From a virus, in the IMG/VR virus record IMGVR_UViG_3300023110_001595, positions 1 through 64,000 of that record: DNA of 64,000 nucleotides; one strand, written 5' to 3'. The position numbers and the translations under genes are program-made. Position 1 is the first letter of the stretch; each line of letters begins with the position of its first letter. The notes under the pieces are model-generated. The model saw only the letters and a program-made list of their open reading frames with translations. It searched no databases and had not been told where the DNA came from. Below, in pieces: positions 62,501-64,000 of this stretch.

Positions 62501-64000
62501 TTCGTTCAAAACTTCATACAAATATACTTGCGAATTGTCTTTTACTGCGTCAATTATTTGTGTAGTAGAATTGTCAAAAGTTGTAGGAGTTTCTAATGGT
62601 GTAGATGTGTCGTCTTTAACATATCTACTGCCAAGTGAAGTGATTGCTCCAGGCAATAATTCGCTGTATGAATCAAATGTTGTTTCAAATTGAGTATCAC
62701 CACGTTCGCTTGTAACTGCTAGACGTGTATCTTCTAAATCAACATATACTCCAAATCTGTTGTTCTTTTCTCCATCAGGTGAATATAATTCTTGGTCTAA
62801 TGCAAATTGACTGTTTTGTAATTTGTATAGGTATACTTTACCATTAAGTATTCCGGCAGCATCTGAATTAGGAGCACCAATTGCTAATCTAGATCCGTTG
62901 CTGTTTAATGAAATACTATATCCAAAAAATTCGTTGTCAACTGGAGAATCAATATTTTGGTCAAAAACATATCTGTTGTTTTGTTTTCTATATATAGCAA
63001 CACGATATTCACTACCAGATAAAACGCCTGATAATGCTAACACTTCACCATTTTCACTTATATCATATGTGATACCAACATCACTTGCTAATCCAAAACC
63101 ACTACTATCTTCATTATATAAATCTGTTGCTTCGTCGAGATCAGATGTTACATAACCAGTATAATCAACATAAGTATCAAGCTGATTCCATAAATTTGAA
63201 TCAAAGGGATTACCTGCCGGTACAAGTGTATTAGCTTGATACAAACTACCTAAGTAATACACAATTTCATTTTCAATATATTTTCTTACAGTGTTCCATT
63301 CACCTCTATAACTTTCATCAATATTATATCTGTAAGATTCAACATCATTATCTACTTGGTTTGTAATGATATATACTCTACCATTATCAGCTAAACTTCT
63401 AATATACAAATGATAATCAAAATCATTAGGAGACACAACTTTTACACCGAGTCCAAATTTTTCATCTGTACCAGGAGCACTGCTCAATATAATGTCAACT
63501 AATTCAAAGTTATTATCAACAAGTTTTTTATAAATGTAAACAACACCTTGATTTGTATACTTGCTCGGTAATGCTGCTGCATCTGCTTTTATAATTTCTA
63601 CTTTTTGCCAATCTTGGCTATCTAAGTCTATTGTACTACTTTCAACTGTTACATCTCTTAGAGCTTGCCAAAGTACACCTTTGCTACTTACAATATCACC
63701 TGCAACATATGCGTCTAAAGGATCTAACTCACCCAAGTATCTACTCTTAACATTAGTTGCTGTAGGTGCGCCAACATATAGATATTGTCCGTCTGCAGAA
63801 ATATCTACACTAGATCCAAATTCTCCGTCATCATGATAAGTTGTGATAGCATCTAATGTTTGCGATAATTTAAAATCTAATGCTTCGCTACTTCTTGTAT
63901 AAATGTAAACTCTTCCGTATCCTAAATCAGGAGCACCTACGGCCATTATTGTGTTATTGTAACTTGCAGATACACTACGTCCGTATTTGTAACTGCTTTC
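56591..64000 (-). CDS. Giant FG-GAP virion protein (5' end beyond window)
   Basis: The frame is open through the right edge, so at least 2,469 residues are visible and the start is outside. The visible N-terminal part carries FG-GAP-type repeats (YGRSVSASYNNTIMAVGAP; FGSSVDISADGQYLYVGAP; FGYSISLNSNGSRLAIGAP), as in integrin-like propellers. Further along are repeated GGxGY modules (AGRGYIDSNY, GGKNYLDNT, GGSGYVNTANITVEGG) and strand-rich domains with turns such as TVTVEGEVIDNADL. Such giants form tail fibres or baseplate structures in marine T4-like phages. A late box for the next gene overlaps its stop. Confidence 0.8.
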   Translation of the reverse strand, partial: ESSYKYGRSVSASYNNTIMAVGAPDLGYGRVYIYTRSSEALDFKLSQTLDAITTYHDDGEFGSSVDISADGQYLYVGAPTATNVKSRYLGELDPLDAYVAGDIVSSKGVLWQALRDVTVESSTIDLDSQDWQKVEIIKADAAALPSKYTNQGVVYIYKKLVDNNFELVDIILSSAPGTDEKFGLGVKVVSPNDFDYHLYIRSLADNGRVYIITNQVDNDVESYRYNIDESYRGEWNTVRKYIENEIVYYLGSLYQANTLVPAGNPFDSNLWNQLDTYVDYTGYVTSDLDEATDLYNEDSSGFGLASDVGITYDISENGEVLALSGVLSGSEYRVAIYRKQNNRYVFDQNIDSPVDNEFFGYSISLNSNGSRLAIGAPNSDAAGILNGKVYLYKLQNSQFALDQELYSPDGEKNNRFGVYVDLEDTRLAVTSERGDTQFETTFDSYSELLPGAITSLGSRYVKDDTSTPLETPTTFDNSTTQIIDAVKDNSQVYLYEVLNETKDGMIYAEKLFTSTDVTQANRAYGYLNRNHLYMVAPSQPLDVILGDSTNNVGVIQDFRTNIGATAWTLTAEVDRYVNLAKVKGVWLYDKTTKDLITYLDFIDPIQGRIAGPAEQEISYKLYYDPAVYNTGSTNTGSADLWGKEHVGKLWWNIDTVKWYTPYQGDIQYKSNYWNQIVPGFDIDVYEWVESEYLPSEWDSIADTTEGLADGISGLSLYGDDTYTITNTYDAITGIAVPRYYFWVKGKTTVPNTYGRNISANNVENLIKDPAGQGYRYINLFDSQTFALHNVKNLIKDKNTVLHIDYSVSDNEENNIHSEYQLLTEGLASSKPNTDIVDKWVDSLVGYNEQNIQLPDTRVSIARRFGILNEPNQSMFVNRKEALKQIVERVNGVLKGYVVVDEFDISPLQQIDPAPSKYSHLWDTEIESENLLRFIGTAKIEQAVLTPIIEDGTITEVQITNAGRGYIDSNYTSGATRDGPTVTIEGTGYGAEIKTYINNLGQVTSVEILNGGKNYLDNTTLIVRPFSVLVKNDSSIGGFWAIYNWIASTGEWFRNQIQDYDTTLYWNYEDWYAQGYNAETAINFIIPGAYELESLDDIIGSVIKIETIGTGGWLLLEKIDNQSNVDYTVNYKTIGRQNGTIQFTTTLYQNESVGYDKQIYDTSFYDREPTQETRIILNTIQNNLFVDQLEVEWNKLFFSSVRYAISEQIDVDWIFKSSFVTAKHNVGELAQKITYQNDNLPNYQEYISEVKPYSTKIREYVSAYEKIEPTQTNVTDFDLPPSYDPVVGKVVPEAIKFINNNFENVDSEVLEYPKRNWYDNVGFEIKEFVIYSGGSGYVNTANITVEGGGGPTLEGFAYLSGDSIGYIEVDTVGAKYFNTPTVTINGGLNEDGEEAIVYAVIGNNLVRNTHMLMKFDRVSGNYLFTTLDETETFVGNGGLTEFNLKWPLSTRSADISITVGGVDQLISDFTISNELDKTRSYERYTGRITFTNAPANNAEVIINYKKSTDLLTAADRINFFYNPTTGMPGKELSQLMDGVDYGGVQVDSIGFGESLGWDLQGFGIDFDTYDINNEDEIIVLDGSTQIVNLSKVLESGVTYNVYLNNVRIDDPAYPATGTNPNAKMVSPQGDDISLTIFLDSDVITTKADDVIVVRKSTSDGSFTPESTAFDVSLQGGGFQYTTATGIDPGDIVVDGDGFVTPTTSKGPEEQVPGQVLDAVDIQVYSRVSEGQGIISTRSYLTDGTTIEWEFDAFPQTENTVVVTVEGEVIDNADLKLDFETRLLSLADSSAIAANKNLTIVSIGTNGVNILDSDNIIADGTNTYYELPIRFTEEQSTFVTVNGVKQEPATQYGYDTNADGFGTLEFPTVLDEGTVIGYTVYSEKLNQFSEMVIDKTMVTDGLNITHRFTNDVAVPSLKKPYASNVLVQREKGSKFLHPGYRIGYTTTIARQYDIQAWQFEDTTAIDSKDVIVYLDEVLLSDEEWNYDPLNGRVEILSNNVALPGAKLEIFIIRDAEYFFFNTQVVIENGSALDDLVRDQDVSFRLTDDSTIVNARVESFTRDGDNMTIELQGYVRDLFELKSTDDTPAMVANDESTADLKLLDVTLVETDNLVLKEAPDAWETVSVYTFSNHDINEFERNSYDVVWNTNQAPVGSQEYIDKNLLSKGFVKLQKPALSANYVWVFVNGEIQVPQKDYKISTAKDGVQLYKKVLPNDKIDVLQFAAQTSKPKFGFRIFKDMLNRYHYKRLNNQNEYELQQPLNYYDQVIQLKDSTGIQSPNKALGTPGVVWIDKERIEYYTLDGNLLRQVRRGTLGTGVKSTYEVGTKVTGQGIEENIPYKDEVIKTTFIGDSSSKQFILDFTPSSIDEIDVFLAGTRLRKDNIVEFDHTIDQDSPEADVTRAPEVTMETIVWGDSTVTALYLADYIDPPANGTIIEVIRKTGKTWTDPGKSIADSENQIAKFITDKTISLPR

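Noticed and set aside
1-64000. tRNA genes, CRISPR arrays, insertion sequences or integrase
   Set aside because: I saw no cloverleaf with a plausible anticodon arm, no regularly spaced direct repeats and no transposase or integrase motif. Gene packing leaves no space for them.

Overview
The window is 64 kb of an AT-rich, very densely coded phage genome. Genes overlap by 1-30 bases and there is no gene-free stretch of 300 bases. I read it as a marine T4-like myovirus, most likely a pelagiphage-type phage (host such as SAR11), though a cyanophage relative cannot be excluded. The reasons are: late-type promoters of the NATAAATA class in front of virion genes; a 5'-3' exonuclease; a tail-collar fibre; a family of tail-fibre proteins sharing one N-terminal module; and a giant FG-GAP virion protein. 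No photosynthesis gene, tRNA, integrase or CRISPR array is visible.

Layout. (1) 1-9.1 kb, + strand: replication, repair and housekeeping genes with many small unknowns. These include an MBD4-like DNA glycosylase, a FEN-type exonuclease, an Smr-domain protein, a small secreted His-rich protein, a zinc-ribbon membrane peptide, and a MoxR-type AAA+ ATPase paired with a metallopeptidase/VWA protein. (2) 9.2-12.7 kb, +: a fibre-like protein and a subtilisin-like protease carrying an inserted cupredoxin-like domain. (3) 12.7-19.6 kb, +: two fatty-acid desaturases, several 2OG-Fe(II)-oxygenase-like proteins, a sulfotransferase-like protein, a DXD glycosyltransferase and a cobalamin-type radical SAM enzyme. 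(4) 19.6-40.3 kb, mostly - strand: a large biosynthetic island of nine radical SAM enzymes, four QueC-like PP-loop ATPases with a C-terminal Cys4 zinc site, three SGNH-like hydrolases, an SDR, glycosyltransferases and a repeat/methyltransferase protein, plus one nitroreductase on the + strand. (5) 40.4-43.5 kb, +: a fibre-like protein, an adenylate-forming (ANL) enzyme and a probable partner. (6) 43.4-48.3 kb, -: another radical SAM enzyme, three more glycosyltransferases and two unknowns. (7) 48.3-64 kb, -: virion structural and tail-fibre genes, ending in a giant protein that runs off the window.

The most unusual content is regions 3-6. Eleven radical SAM genes of four architectures and four QueC paralogues are packed between fibre genes, together with enzymes typical of surface-glycan or small-molecule tailoring (glycosyltransferases, SGNH, sulfotransferase-like, 2OG oxygenases, ANL, SDR, nitroreductase). 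Overlapping stops and starts imply translational coupling and co-expression. My inference is that the island builds or decorates a small molecule, sugar or modified residue, perhaps on the virion fibres or the host envelope. The sequence does not reveal the product. The standard preQ0 partners (FolE, QueD, a recognisable QueE) are not in the window.

Two promoter classes can be read. Ten sigma70-like promoters match TTGAC(A/C/T)-N16/17-TATAAT variants. Late-type NATAAATA boxes lie in front of virion genes. Two sigma70-like promoters, and one arm of a palindromic bidirectional late box, lie so close to their start codons that leaderless mRNAs are predicted at the heads of island operons.
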